Shown: in pieces, positions 45,130 through 57,047 of the stretch
Position numbering within the stretch: position 1 is the stretch's first letter
How the letters are laid out: every line of letters begins with the position of its first letter
Source: Riptortus pedestris
Taxonomy: Eukaryota; Arthropoda; Insecta; Hemiptera; Alydidae
Reading direction: 5' to 3'
NCBI GenBank assembly: GCA_019009955.1
Contig: CM032233.1
Location: 96,741,501 to 96,805,500, forward strand
Length of the DNA: 64,000 bases
Program-made: the position numbers and the translations under genes
Notes under the pieces: generated by a model
What the model was told of the DNA's origin: nothing
Seen by the model: only the letters and a program-made list of their open reading frames with translations
Databases searched by the model: none

Positions 45130-45700
45130 TGTGAGAAATCAAGCCTTATATAAGCGACTGGCTATCCAGCAGACGTGACAATAGACGAGACGAAGTTGTA
45201 CTAACGAGACTTAGGATAGGACACTCACATTTAACGCACTCAAACCTCATGAGGAGAACAGAAAGGCCTCTATGCAAAACATGGCATGAACCATTAAACA
45301 GTTTTCTGACTAACTACAGGAAACATTGAATACTTAGAGACCCAACATAACATGTACGAACTTCTTACTGACAGGAACGCACATATCGACAATACACTAA
45401 ATCACCTTAAAAAATTGATGTTTTTTTACAAAATTTAACTTCTCTCCTGTTTGATTTTGACTTAGTGAGTAAATTAATATAATTTTGCAGAATTTTAGAT
45501 AATATAAATGTGCTAGTATATTGAAATATCATACTTTTTGTTTAATGAAATAATTTTACATTGTTCTTTTTAATACTATTCTAATGTTTATCTGTTGTTT
45601 TTACTTGTACTTAAAGTGTTATTTACCTGTGTTACCAATTATTACCTTTGAGCCAAATCGCCTAGTTGCGGGCGCTCCTGTATAAATAAATAAATAAAAA
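45130..45700 (+). pseudogene. LINE ORF2 C-terminal remnant with complete 3' end
   Basis: 45140-45270 reads SSRRDNRRDEVVLTRLRIGH then SHLTH, the conserved R(R/D)EVVLTRLRIGHxxLTH block at the end of I/Jockey-type LINE ORF2. After frameshifts comes a 3' UTR ending GAGCCAAATCGCCTAGTTGC, GGGCGCTCCTGTATAAATAA and a (TAAA)n tail. Better preserved than the 22516 copy but dead. Confidence 0.75.
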
Positions 45701-45939
45701 ATTATTTGTAGGTGATTTCCATTATATTCATCGGCTTTAGTTTTTCATTATTTTTACTGCAATTTCTGTACTTATACTTATCAGCCAAATGCTTGAATCT
45801 GAGTCCAAGGAATGATCTTGTATGTTGCATTCGTCCAACATGTAGTTTTATGGGAAACGCCAGACGGGGCGCTGTAATAAATATAAAGCTGTTGCTCCAT
45901 GAATAAGGCCACCACCTGTTCAGAGCCAAGCTGAATGGC

Positions 45940-46140
45940 TAATATGAATCATCTGCCATTTCCCAGGCAGAGACCAGAGCATGTCATGTGAGGGTTTGTT
46001 ACTCGGGGGGTAGGGATGAGACCGATTGGCTTGAATTGTTGCTTGGAATTAAAGGGCACTTAGCGGGCGGCGTGCACCGACCCCCGGTCTCCTAGCCCCA
46101 AACCCTAAGCCACTCATCTCCCTAATCCACTTGAGATTCA
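45940..46140. other. Non-repetitive GC-rich island
   Basis: Unique sequence with GGAATTAAAGGGCACTTAGC (a TAAT-class site on its reverse) and GGGCGGCGTGCACCGACCCC. No frame. Candidate regulatory element. Confidence 0.3.
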
Positions 46141-46344
46141 ACAGGCGAGATATCACCCGCACTTTCTTTATCATCCTCATTCAGCCGCTCGGTTCGAGTA
46201 TCAGAAAATCCTAAGGCCAATATGGCAAATTCCCAGCGAGTATGTTGGGGAACAATGATCCCTGTAACCACAGATGGTTTGCAAATTGACCCCAAATGAC
46301 TATATAATAAATGAAAGTAATAGGTGTTAGATATTCGAACAACA

Positions 46345-46920
46345 AACGTTGGGCTGCAGAGAAGAATCAAAGCCAAGGAAATATTAATATTAGGATGGGA
46401 AACATTATACTTGAAAAAGTGAAGGAGTTTTGTTACCATCATCACTGAAGACAAATACTGTAGAGCTGACAGTCGATAGAAGAATAGTATTTGCTAAACA
46501 AGCCTTCTGAAGCAAAAGGAGTATTTTAACAAATAAGCATATGAGCATGGATACCAAAAAAAAGTTTGCTAATTCTTTTGTTTGGAGTGTGCTTCTTTAC
46601 GGGAGAGAAAGCTGGCCTCTCCACAAAAGGGAATATAAAATATTCAAAGTGTGGATCTGGCGTAGAATAATTAAGTGAAAGAATAAGGCTTATCAAGGTC
46701 ATGAAAAAAAGAAGAGTGAAACTTCTTAAGGCACAACGACTTCATCACAAATATGTTTGGAGGTAAGGTCCTTGAGTGTAGGGGAAGAGGGAGACCTAGA
46801 AAATCTTATTTTGAAGACATCAAACGTTTTTGGAAAGTAGTTGGGTATAGAAATATGAGAAGCGCAGCTTCTGAAAGGACACATAGGTTAGAACTACAAG
46901 GCCTAGTATTTAGATCATAA
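46345..46920 (+). pseudogene. RTE-type LINE reverse transcriptase remnant
   Basis: In broken frames it reads RMGNIILEKVKEF, MSMDTKKKFANSFVWSVLLY, GRESWPLHKREYKIFKVWIW, RRGRPRKSYFEDIKRFWKVV and ERTHRLE. This is the standard end of RTE-type endonuclease/reverse transcriptase ORFs (fingers/palm through the GRPRK...A..R..WR tail). Several stops. Confidence 0.65.
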
Positions 46921-47394
46921 TGATAGATATTCTGTTAACTGATATGAGTTTGTGAGAAAGCGCATTTGTATTTCTAATGTCTATCCCCAACACGTTTCAA
47001 GAATCCGAATTCCCAATTTTGATTAAATTATTACATTCATAATGCCCTAAGAACTAGTATTATCGTTAGTCTTATGCAATAAATAATTTTGGTTAAGTAG
47101 CATGGTGTAAAATTATTAATAAAAAAAACAATGACTATTATCCCAAAGTTAGGTTATAAAGTGGTTCAGGCCCCATCTGTCCTTCCAGCACACACATTAT
47201 GTGCAAATTCTATTACCCACATCATTCATTAATAAGAAAGCTATGTAAGGAAGGTTTGATATTTTAGCAGAGACTGTTTAGAGATATAACAAGTTAAGGA
47301 GTTTGTTAAAAGAACTCGACCAATTTTCTAAGAAATTAATTTCTTAGATAATTCATTAGTTAATTCCTCATCAAGTTGGACTGCGACCAAACCC

Positions 47395-47473
47395 TATTTG
47401 TTTGTAATATCACAAGCGTATTAAACCAGCACTTGAGAAATCTGCTTACTTTATGCAACCTCTGCTTTACGGC
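47395..47473 (-). mobile_element. Subfamily 2 5' terminus
   Basis: CCAGCACTTGAGAAATCTGC and CAACCTCTGCTTTACGGCC followed by T's. Confidence 0.45.
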
Positions 47474-47520
47474 CTTTTTTTCAACCTCGTATAAACCCTC
47501 ATTTCTGCTAATCGGATTGT

Positions 47521-48117
47521 AAGCAGATTTCCCCTGGGGAAATCAGATATTGAGCTTGTACTCATGATGTGATTTCGAAATATTTTATCAAATGTGAATC
47601 GATCCTACCTTGGAGATGACGAAAATGAGGTCCGTTCAAAATGTATGATATTCGTCTGTTAACCCTTTAGCGGTCGCAACTTTTTTCTGGTCGCCACCAA
47701 ACTCGATATTTAAACGTATTATGTAAGAATGAAGATCAAATTTGTTAGCAGCCGAAATCGGACAAGTAGGAGGAGGGATTAGAGGGGGAATTTCGAAAAT
47801 TCAAAATATCTCCTTTGTTATACGTTCGATTGAAAAGTGTATAGAGCGGTGTGTATTGGAAATTAAATGTTATTATATACGTGTTTTCACTATCTTGATT
47901 ATTAACCGAGATATTTGCATTTTTTAGTTCTCGGCCTTCAGTAAACCCTCACTCCTACTGATGCAATATTAACAATAACCTGTTATATCATAAAAAAATT
48001 GATTTTAAGCTTAACATAAAATATTGTTCTCATTGAACTTTTACGTTTGTAGATAAATGGAAATACGTGGCGCTTGAGGGAAATCTGCTTGCTTTACGCA
48101 GCCCCTGCGTGATGGAC
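47521..48117 (-). mobile_element. Helentron-like element without expanded microsatellite
   Basis: 597 bp. The 3' end on the plus strand is TAAGCAGATTTCCCCTGGGG; the 5' end is CAGCCCCTGCGTGATGGACT. The microsatellite slot holds only GTATGATATTCG, showing the element does not need a long repeat. Confidence 0.65.
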
Positions 48118-48124
48118 TTTATTT

Positions 48125-48217
48125 AGATATAGAGAATATATATATGGTGAGATGAGAAGGATGTCATTCCAGTACGTGGGTAATCTTTTTTTCTTTACGC
48201 AGCCCCTGCGTGGCGGA
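48125..48217 (-). mobile_element. Subfamily 2 5' fragment, head to tail with the previous copy
   Basis: AGAATATATATATGGTGAGA, CAGTACGTGGGTAATC, then CAGCCCCTGCGTGGCGGACT. It begins within 10 bp of the 5' end of the 47521-48117 copy. Confidence 0.55.
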
Positions 48218-48494
48218 CTTTTTTTTTTTTAACTATTTTCCGAGATAATTTGGTGTTTGGGTTTTGGGGTGTGAATGTGTAGGGGGAGGATGTGAATGGT
48301 GAGCAATCTTTGTCGGGGTCAGCTGGTCTGCTCCCACCGTCTCAGCAAATATACTCCTTCAATAGCCATTCCCTTCAAGTGCCACTCCTACACCTCATCC
48401 TATCTAGCTTTGTTTGCACTTCACTCTCTCCTTGACTGTTGCTCTAAAGCTGTTTTTAGTACTTTTCCCTTTGGAAAAAGTAGGAGTTTCAAAG

Positions 48495-48720
48495 TACTGT
48501 TTGCCGAACGAAACACGAGCTTGTTTCACAGAAATGGTATAACACATGATCATAAAACAAGGTACAAGACTATGCTTCACACTCCCAACTAAGAAAATAA
48601 ATATTTCGAGAAAAGCATAACGCTGTCACGAGTTAAACTTTTAAGCACTGCCCGAATGTGTGAAATCTATTGAAAAATATTCTATGTTTAAAAATAAATT
48701 TAAAAACTTCATGTCTGTGG
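48495..48720 (-). repeat. K-module repeat
   Basis: Reverse-orientation relative of 19165-19330 (shared ATATTTCGAGAAAAGCATAA, AAAATATTCTATGTTTAAAA). Confidence 0.5.
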
Positions 48721-48936
48721 GCGATTATAATACAAGATGAAAACTATCTCTTTGTCTTTGAGAACCATAATAATGAAAACAAAATTCAATGACATTTTGA
48801 ATGTTAACAATAAGATCTGATGCCCGCAATGCATCGGAAGAATACATAGAGTTATGTTATGACCTAAAGAGTCCTAAGTACGTGTGTTTTATATATACAT
48901 GTTCTTAACTGTAGACGACTAGCTTCTTAAATTGTT

Positions 48937-49518
48937 TGAAAATGTAGCCATAATGGGTCAATGAACAAACATTCCATTTCTTCCTTAAAACATCTAATTT
49001 CTCAATTAAATTTATTTAATTCCCCAACGTGATTCAAACTCTGTAGCTTCTTATCAAGGGGTTCCTTTCTATTTTTATGCAGATCTAAGCATTGTCTATT
49101 TTTTTTTTTTTTTTACTTTTTACGTTTGCTATCAACAGTTAAAATCATCTTTCTACATTTCAAGACATTTGCTAGTCAACTCCTCTTAATCATTGACCTG
49201 TTGTTATACAACCAATGTAGATATTGTACTGAAATTTAAAATGTTTGTTTTAAATGATGGTGGTAAAAGTGCTCAAAATTTGAGTGTTGTTGTAGCAAGT
49301 AAATACTGAACATACAAATGAGGTATGAGAATAATAATAAGGGATGTATGTAAAAAGAGTGTTTCAAATTAGCAAAATTTGAAATTTAAATTTAGATAGA
49401 AAGAAACTTCTTGAAAAGGAGCTACAGAGCTTGAAACGCGTTGGGTAATTAAATAAAACAGGTATTTTAAGGTAGAAAAGAAGAGTTTGTTCATTGACCC
49501 AGTATAGCTACATTTTCA
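48937..49518. mobile_element. Long-arm foldback element
   Basis: The ends are inverted repeats: TGAAAATGTAGCCATAATGG left and the reverse, TAGCTACATTTTCA, right, continuing through GGGTCAATGAACAAAC. The inner parts also pair (AACTCTGTAGCTTCTTATCA with AGCTACAGAGCTTGAAACGC), so the arms reach about 140 bp with gaps. Centre unpaired, no frame. Superfamily unknown. Confidence 0.65.
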
Positions 49519-50606
49519 TTATATATATATATTGCACACCCCTTAGACTAAATTAAATTAGTATAGCTCATTTATTTAATATTTAGTACTAAGTACAAGT
49601 AATAAATACATGTGGATTCCTTGTACACTACCGACTTTCTGCCAAGCATCTTTCATTCACCCTCCCAATTTTTAGTTGAAATGAGTCCAACTACTTTTGT
49701 GTCAGATTTGAATGAAGTTTCTTCTTAAAATGGCAATATGTATTGTACATACATATACATATACTTGAAAAAAAATTAAAAGTATATGTATCAATTGTTT
49801 TCTAAATTATTTATGTTCCGTAACAAAAATAATAAATATTCAAAGATAAGTAAGTAGTAATGTTCTACGAAACGAAATTCTTCAAAGATACATAAGATGA
49901 TGAACTATGGTTATAATGAGAAATATATAAATGTCCCACCTGACGATAGAAAAAAAATCATTTAGGCGCAAGTCTTAAGTACTTTAAAAAAAGGAACAAG
50001 AAGGGGGTAGTAGTACCTTCGATAATTCCCAATCAACTAAAATTAGCATTTTTTGGAAAATGAAACAGATGGGATTGGTTGTAGGTTAATTGATGTCGAA
50101 CTAAGAGTAAGCTATTAGAAGTAAATGGAATTATAGAGAGGGGCAGATGAGGGTTTTTTGTATTTGAGGGAGGGCCGTGATGTGTTGAGTTGATTTGCTA
50201 TGCGGGCCGGGTAGCCAGCCAATACCCTTTAGCCTCCACTCTCCAACCCCCAATGCATATTAATTTATTGCATCAGGAAATAAATTGGGGGAGCCACAGA
50301 AAAAAAATAGTGGATTAAAATTTTAAGAGAGAAAAAAAAGAGAGAGAAGAGGAATGGGGAAAAAAGAATGAAAAAAATTGACTGGACTCGGTAAGGGTCC
50401 TTTAACATGTTAATCAAGCCTGAAGTAGATTGCCGTATAACAAGGTCACATTGAACCTAGAGCTCTACGGAATACTAGTAAATTGAAGCATTTTTGAAAA
50501 ATCTAATTTACCGTGTATAAATTTCTTCTCTAGTTGTTAGAACGAACTGAGGACACAGAGGAAGAACTTCTGTTTATATTTTTTTAACTTTCACTACATT
50601 TCCAAG
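49519..50606. other. AT-rich intron with a conserved-looking patch
   Basis: Mostly AT-rich. 50140-50300 is GC-richer and unique, and contains AATGCATATTAATTTATTGC, a cluster of POU/homeodomain-type cores. Candidate enhancer; nothing else recognised. Confidence 0.3.
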
Positions 50607-50961
50607 TCCGCCACGCAGAATCTGCGTAAACTAAGCAGATATCCCACGTGCTGGAATATGACACGCTTATGAACATCTATTCTCTATTTCGTTATAACAA
50701 GCCTATGTAAACCGGAATTAAAATGTTAGCTGTTCATGATATTTTTATTGACTGAGGTATTCGAAAAAAGTGCTGAGTGGAAATAGGAAGAGTAGAAGTG
50801 AGTGTTTACTGATGACGACACGAACATATTTTTTCGTCAGTAAACCACCGCCTCTACTTTGGTAGTTTTATTTGAGAATACAGAATATGTGGTGAGATGA
50901 GTAATGTGTCGTTCTAGCAGGTAGGAAATCTGCTTATTTTACACAGCCCATGCGTGGCGGA
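50607..50961. mobile_element. Inverted (5'-to-5') Helentron-like derivative
   Basis: The left end CAAGTCCGCCACGCAGAATC on the plus strand and the right end CAGCCCATGCGTGGCGGACT on the minus strand are both family 5' termini; subfamily 2 marks are seen inside at both sides. 355 bp, no hairpin end, no microsatellite. Confidence 0.6.
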
Positions 50962-51140
50962 CTTTTTATTAGATTGATTAGTCCGTTTCAGTTTATTAGA
51001 TTGATTGAAAAGGCCCTTATGGGAGGCAAAAATGATTGGAAGGTAGACGGCGCCTATTTGAAACAGCTGACAGGAAATTCAGCTTCTAGGTTAAGAGGTT
51101 GACAGGGCTTCAGTAGAATAAGTCAAATTCTAAATAATAA
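50962..51140. repeat. Flank shared with 18770-18990
   Basis: Follows a 5' terminus exactly as at 18770 (TTTTTATTAGATTGATTAGT). Shared core GTTTCAGTTTATTAGATTGA and CTTATGGGAGGCAAAAA. Confidence 0.6.
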
Positions 51141-51237
51141 TTTTTTAACATTACGCATGTCGGACTTTCTCTATTTAATGGGGCCCTAGTGTCTGCATTT
51201 TAGCAGATTTCCCACCTAATAGCACTCACAGTTTTTT

Positions 51238-51355
51238 AGCAGATTTCCCTCAAGGGAAATCAGCTATTGAGGTCGTACTCATGACGCGATTTTCGAAAAA
51301 TTTCTTCAAATGTCCATAGATCCTACCCAGGAGATGACCAAAATGAGGTCCGTTC

Positions 51356-51421
<66 letters not shown>

Positions 51422-51827
51422 CTGTTAACGCTCTAGCGGTCGCAATTTTTGTTTGATCGTTACCAAACTCGATATTTAAACGTTTTATGCAAAAAGACAG
51501 ATCAAGTTCGTTAATGGCTGAAATCGGACCAGTGGGAGGGGGATTTTCGAAAATTCGAAATATCTCCGTTACCATACGTCGGATCAAAAGGTTGTTTAGA
51601 CCCAATCTTATTGCAAATTAAATTTACTATAAATAGTGTCCTATACATTTATTCTCTATCTTGAATATTGACCGAGATATTTGCATTTTTATTAAGTGTA
51701 ATGGACGAGTGAGTTTCCCGCCAAAAGCTAGTTCGGCCGTAACTGTTGGGCTCTCGTATGGAGATTTCTCAGTTATACAACTTCACGTGGGAAATCTGCT
51801 TAGTTTACGCAGCCCCTGCGTGACGGA
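51238..51827 (-). mobile_element. Helentron-like element in second tandem cluster, copy 1
   Basis: 590 bp. 3' AGCAGATTTCCCTCAAGGGA; (TA)n at 51360-51417; 5' GCAGCCCCTGCGTGACGGAC, consensus. A short extra 3' end piece (TTTAGCAGATTTCCC) lies at 51200-51214. Confidence 0.7.
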
Positions 51828-51837
51828 CTTTTTTTAA

Positions 51838-51942
51838 ATGTCACTTAATATTCACGGTGGTTTTGTGTTAACAGTATGTAGGTTTATCTATTAAACTTCA
51901 CGAGGAAAATCTGCTTAGTTTACGCAGACTCTGCGTTACGGA
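51838..51942 (-). mobile_element. 5' fragment in second tandem cluster
   Basis: TTAATATTCACGGTGGTTTT, AAAATCTGCTTAGTTTACGC and GACTCTGCGTTACGGACATT. About 10 bp from the previous copy's 5' end. Confidence 0.55.
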
Positions 51943-52199
51943 CATTTTTGAGTGGCCGAAGGGAGTCTCCTCGACTTTCTTTTGAAAAAATATATATACC
52001 TTATTCCCATCTTCTGCAATTAAAATATCTAACGCACTTCCAAGTTATGATTTATGTTCTGATGCGATAGTGCGGCGATTATTGGAATGAATATGACTTC
52101 AATCGTAAACCATTTGTAGGAAGTACAGGCATGTCGAATGAAGACTGCAGAAAGGTCACGCTCCACTATTACGTGTATCTCTCCGTTGAGAACAAGATA

Positions 52200-52434
52200 A
52201 AGTATATAGTTTTCAATAAAATTAATATGTTATATTTTGATATATTTCAATAATTGTTTTTCTTTCCGTTGTGAAGTTGGAGACCTTTTTACATTTCAGA
52301 CGCTTCCCGCCGTGAGGTTTTTTGTTATCATTTGTATTTATTCACGGTGGAATATTCTACCAGAATGTATATTAATCTATTGTTAAACTTCGCTAGGAAA
52401 ATCTGGTTAGTTTACGCAGCCCCTTCATGATGGG
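52200..52434 (-). mobile_element. 5' fragment in second tandem cluster
   Basis: Matches 17555-18034 (ATATTTCAATAATTGTTTTT; CAGACGCTTCCCGCCGTGAG) and ends in CAGCCCCTTCATGATGGGC. Confidence 0.55.
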
Positions 52435-52440
52435 CTTTTA

Positions 52441-52559
52441 TAGCATATTTCCCCTAAGGGAAATCAGCTATTGAGGTCGTACTCATGACGCGATTTTCAA
52501 AAGTTTTCTTCAAATCTCCATCGATCCTTCTCAGGAGATGACGAAAATGAGACCCGTTT

Positions 52560-52639
<80 letters not shown>

Positions 52640-53061
52640 CTGTAAACGCTCTAGTGGTCGCAACTTTTACTTGATCGTTACCAAACTCGATATTTAATCG
52701 TTTTATGTTAAAATAAAGATCAAATTCGTTAATGGCTGAAATCGGACCAATGGAAGGGGGGGTTTAGAGGGGATGATTTTCGAAATATCTCTGTTTCTAT
52801 AAAAAGATCGAAATCTTATTGCAAATTAAATTCACTATAAATATTGTTATATACATTTATTCTCTGTCCTGAATATTAACCGAGATATGCATTTTATTGA
52901 GCGTAACGGACATGATGAGATCGGCTAACATCGGTTCTAGTAGTGAGTTTCCGGCTAGCTAGTTCGGCCGTTTCAGTAACTGTTCGGCTCTCGTGAAATT
53001 TCCCTATTCTAAAACTTCAGATGGGAAATCTGCTTAGTTTACGCAGCCCCTTCCCGACGGA
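52441..53061 (-). mobile_element. Helentron-like element in second tandem cluster, copy 2
   Basis: 621 bp. 3' TAGCATATTTCCCCTAAGGG, six bases from the preceding fragment's 5' end. Long (TA)n at 52565-52635. 5' GCAGCCCCTTCCCGACGGAC. Confidence 0.68.
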
Positions 53062-53089
53062 CTTTTTTTAAAACTTGTATCATCTCTCA

Positions 53090-53415
53090 AATTTTTCGCA
53101 AAGTTGTGGCAGCCAGTGGTTGTAGTGGAGTGAAGAGAAGGGGCGAGAGGAAGGGGGCGGGGGATGTAGAACAGGGTCTATTAGTGTGATCAGATGTGTT
53201 TTAGCGCGGGTATAGGAGGGGTGGGCCCTGATTTACATGGGCCATTCAGTAGCTGGTCCCAGGGGGCGGCATCTGCCTCCGATCCACCACCACCTACCCG
53301 TCGTCTAGTCGCTCGCTTGGAAAATTCCTCTTCATCAACATCATCATCTCGCCCCTAACTCAGCCACCCTAGCCAATCCCTTATCTATACCCTCCCACCC
53401 TTCTTATCCCATACA
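53090..53415. other. Non-repetitive GC-rich island
   Basis: Purine-rich left half (GAGAAGGGGCGAGAGGAAGG), then TTTACATGGGCCATTCAGTA and a C-rich right half. Unique in the window. Candidate regulatory DNA. Confidence 0.25.
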
Positions 53416-53418
53416 ATT

Positions 53419-53785
53419 TTTAGCAGATTTCCCTTATGGGACTCATGACGCGATTTTCGAACAATGCCCATAGGTCTTACACAAGAGATGACAGAAATGA
53501 GGTCTGTGAACCCCCACTCCTACTCATGCCATACTAACAAGGAGAAGTTATATCATGAACAACTTTATTCGAAGCTTAAATGCCGAATATTGTTTTCATT
53601 GAACTTTTACTGTGTGAGATCTGTGAACATATTAACGATGTGACGTCATCCTTTAAGATTTTATGTTATAAAATACATGATTTATATCTGATTACAACCA
53701 TACTTAATAATTAATAGTTTCTTAGAAAAATAAAGAATATATTTTATATTTCCTCAAATGTCCATCGATCCTACCTAGTAGATAA
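53419..53785 (-). mobile_element. Deleted and shuffled Helentron-like fragments
   Basis: 3' end TTTAGCAGATTTCCCTTATG with the second hairpin arm deleted (jumps to GGGACTCATGACGCG), internal pieces to about 53650, and a second short 3' piece CAAATGTCCATCGATCCTAC at 53756-53785. Confidence 0.5.
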
Positions 53786-53789
53786 CAAA

Positions 53790-54341
53790 TTTCTTTCGTG
53801 CGTCACTTATTTGCATTTATCTCAAAACGAAAAGTTCCATGAGAACAATATTTGATATTTAGGCAAATAAAGTGCTTCATAATATACTATCTTATTGTTA
53901 ATATGACTCGAGTAGGTGAGGGGGTTTACTAAAGACCGAAAACAAAAAAATGCAAACATCTCGATTAATAATCAAGATAGTGAAAACACGTGCATAACAA
54001 CATTTATAGAAAGTTTCATTTGCAATAAGATTGGTTCTATATAATTTTTCGATCTGAGTCATAAAAACGATGATATTTCGAATTTTCGAAATTCCCCCCT
54101 CTAACCCCACCCCCTCATCTGATTTTGGCCGTTAAGAAACTTGTTCATTATTTTTACGTAAAACGTCTAGATATTTAGTTCGGTAACGATCAAACAAAAA
54201 TTACGACAGCTATATAATTTTGAACGGACCTCATTTTCGTCATCTCCTAGGTAGGATCGATGGGCGTTGGAGGACATTTTTCGAAAATTGCGTCATGAGT
54301 ACGACCTCAATAGCTGATTCCCCATTAGGGAAATCTGCTAA
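53790..54341 (+). mobile_element. Helentron-like element, 5' truncated
   Basis: Lacks the 5' terminus and the microsatellite, but keeps the 3' end GATTCCCCATTAGGGAAATC then TGCTAA. It directly abuts the next element in opposite orientation. Confidence 0.55.
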
Positions 54342-54342
54342 A

Positions 54343-54377
54343 ATAAGGCTCGTTCAAATATATATATATATACATAT

Positions 54378-54423
<46 letters not shown>

Positions 54424-55002
54424 TTGCCTATTACCACTCTAGCGCTCACAATTTTTGATCGACCGTTCCCAAACTCGATATATTAGCGCTCCATGTAAAC
54501 CTCATCAAGATCGTGTTCGTTAACGGCTGAAATCGAACTAGAGAGAAGGTTTTGAAAGGGCGATAAAATTGGAATTACAATATCTCCGTTACTTTGATTT
54601 GGATCAAGAAGTATATAAGACCAATCTTATAGAAGATTTAATTTTCTAAAAATGTTATACTATACACATTTACTCAATCTTGAATATTAATCGAGATTTT
54701 TGCTTTTTATTTTTTTTTTTTTAAATTTCAGATGTCATTACCCCCACTTTTTGTCATCGCATTTTAGCAAAAATTGAATATCAGTAAACCTATTATCCCC
54801 GCCTTAAGTACCCTATATTGTTTTGATCGATCTATTCCAGGTGAGATACATGCTAATACGTTCTATGATAAATTCGTCAATTAATATTTTATCGAGCGCC
54901 CACTACAACTGATCGGATTTTTGCTTGGAAAAAAGAATATATGGTGAGGCGAGATCAAACCAGTAATCTGATGCTTAGTTTTTGCAGCCCTTGCGTGACG
55001 GA
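54343..55002 (-). mobile_element. Helentron-like element, 3' truncated, subfamily 2
   Basis: Starts within the GAGGTCCGTTCAAA module (AAGGCTCGTTCAAA), (TA)n-rich 54357-54421, and ends CAGCCCTTGCGTGACGGACT. Confidence 0.55.
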
Positions 55003-55116
55003 CTTCAAATCAAGACTTCAATTCAATTCAAGAAAGCTGTAAAACTAATAGTAATTATCTCATGAAACACTGGAGTTGGATTACCCAGTGTCAACCGAAG
55101 GGCGTTCCAGCCTGGA

Positions 55117-55188
55117 GCGATGGTGGTGTAATGGTCAGCATAGTTGCCTTCCAAGCAGTTGATCCGGGTTCGATTCCCGGCCATCGCA
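55117..55188 (+). tRNA. tRNA-Gly (UCC)
   Basis: A 72-nt cloverleaf. The acceptor stem GCGATGG/CCATCGC is perfect with discriminator A. The anticodon loop CTTCCAA has anticodon TCC at 55150-55152, with anticodon stem GTTGC/GCAGT. The T arm is CCGGG-TTCGATT-CCCGG. The B box GGTTCGATTCC spans 55167-55177; an A-box-like TGGTGTAATGG lies near the start. A T6 run at 55194-55199 can terminate RNA polymerase III. No CCA is encoded, as is normal in eukaryotes. It decodes GGA. It lies in the Lim1 intron, antisense to Lim1. Confidence 0.95.
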
Positions 55189-55436
55189 CTTACTTTTTTC
55201 CTCTTATAATTTATAGACAAATAATTTTTAGATGTGATTTGTATTCCTATAATTTTAGTTCAACTTTGTGCAATGTCTAATGCAGGAGAAAATAATAAAA
55301 AAAAAGTATAAAGTAGGTTCCTTAAAACAATTATTTGAATGATTATCTGAATAATTTTTGGGAATTAAATACTTAATATTTTTTTATAAAGAACAATTCG
55401 AAAAAAAAAACTTTTTATAATAAATGATTTTGGGCA

Positions 55437-55650
55437 TATTTTCAAAAACTTTCTTCAAATTTCCATCGATCCTACCTAGGGAATGATGAAAATGAGGTCC
55501 GTTTAAAATTATATATATATTTGTCAGTTAAGACCCTAGCGGTCGTAATTTTTGTTTAATCGTTACCAAACTGAATATTTAAATGTAAAAATAATGATCC
55601 ACTTCGTTAATGGCTGAAATTGGACCTGAATGAGGGGGGGGGGGCTATTG
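55437..55650 (-). mobile_element. Helentron-like internal fragment
   Basis: TTCCATCGATCCTACCTAGG, GAAAATGAGGTCCGTTTAAA, short (TA)n, GTCAGTTAAGACCCTAGCGG, up to a poly-G run. No 5' terminus. Confidence 0.5.
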
Positions 55651-55752
55651 TGGGCCTACTCATGTCGCGTTTTCGAATTTCCTGAAATGTCCATCAATCT
55701 TACCTAACAGATGACGGGAATGAGTTCCGTTCAAAATTTCATATATATATAT

Positions 55753-55814
<62 letters not shown>

Positions 55815-56405
55815 TTCCTGTTACTGCTCTTGTGTTCGCAATTTTTATTTCATCCTAACCAAACTCGATATATAAGCATTAATACAAAGCTAAAGGTCAA
55901 GTTCGTCAATGGTTCATAACGAACAAACTTAGAGAGGTGAATTTCGAAGATTCAAAATATCTCCTTTGTTATAAGTCGGATCGAAACATTGTATAATAAC
56001 AATTTTATTATTAATAAAATGTACTATAAATTTTGTTATATATATTTATTCCCTATCTTCTATATTAACGAAAATAATTGCATTCTTTTAGTTTTTAGCA
56101 AGATGGGGGAATTTTGAAAATTCAAAATATTGTCGTTATTATGAATCGAATCGCAAAATGTTACATATCGATCTTGTTAAGCTATTGATGCTCTACAATT
56201 GTTCTTCTATAAATCATTTCGTAACTCAAGTAATAAGTAAGTTATATTCTACTTTCATGTTTTCAGCGATCAATACTCTCTCCCTTCCCTGCAACCCTTT
56301 TTTTCGTCGTTATTTTTTTTACAAAGAAATAGAGAATGAAATCAAAATTGAGTTATACCAGCACGTGGGAAATCTGCTTACTTTACGCAGCTCCTGCGTG
56401 ACGGA
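55651..56405 (-). mobile_element. Helentron-like element, subfamily 2, 3' hairpin missing
   Basis: (TA)n at 55740-55813 and 5' end GCACGTGGGAAATCTGCTTA, CAGCTCCTGCGTGACGGACT. The 134-codon frame beginning 56158 spans this end and is not a gene. 56410-57045 shows no recognisable feature. Confidence 0.55.
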
Positions 56406-57047
56406 CTTTTATTTCAGTAGATTCACACTACTCCTCCATCTACCGGTGGCCTGTCATTTGTTTGTCCCGAAACTTGAAGTGCCCAACGGTCGTTTGCAGA
56501 TTTTTGTATTACGGAACAATGGTGTACGGTACCAAAAATCCAGAATACAGATTAGAATCTGAACTTAAGACAGGAGGAGCCCATATACAATGCAATCGCG
56601 ATGAATGAAACTGATAGGAATTCCACGTGCTAAGACGTCTGGGACGGTGCTTCGTCATCGGCATTCTAGGCTCTCTACTAGTTCGGTTGTTTTCTCTTAT
56701 CATCAAAGGACGATTGTTTCCGAACAATGGATTGATTATCACGGGCCAGCCTGTGTTTCTCTAGCGTAGGGAGAAACTAGAAGTGCTACCGGGAGTAATT
56801 CTCCCTTACTAAATCTAGAATAAAGTAATTCACGAGTTTCCAAATTCGATAATTAAAAATTTTGATCGGTAAGTTGGTCTTTCGGTGTCATTATATCATC
56901 GATGAAACTTCTAGTAAATTCCTTATAAAGTAACTGGTGGAAAGAATCGTTTAATAGTGACAGATTTTCATCTACTTTTAATGTACATAAAGCCCGAAAA
57001 ACAATAACTAAGCTATCTTATATTATTGTAATTCCCAAAGAATAAAG

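Noticed and set aside
56158..56562. 134-codon plus frame
   Set aside because: Crosses the 5' end of a Helentron-like element; no domain.
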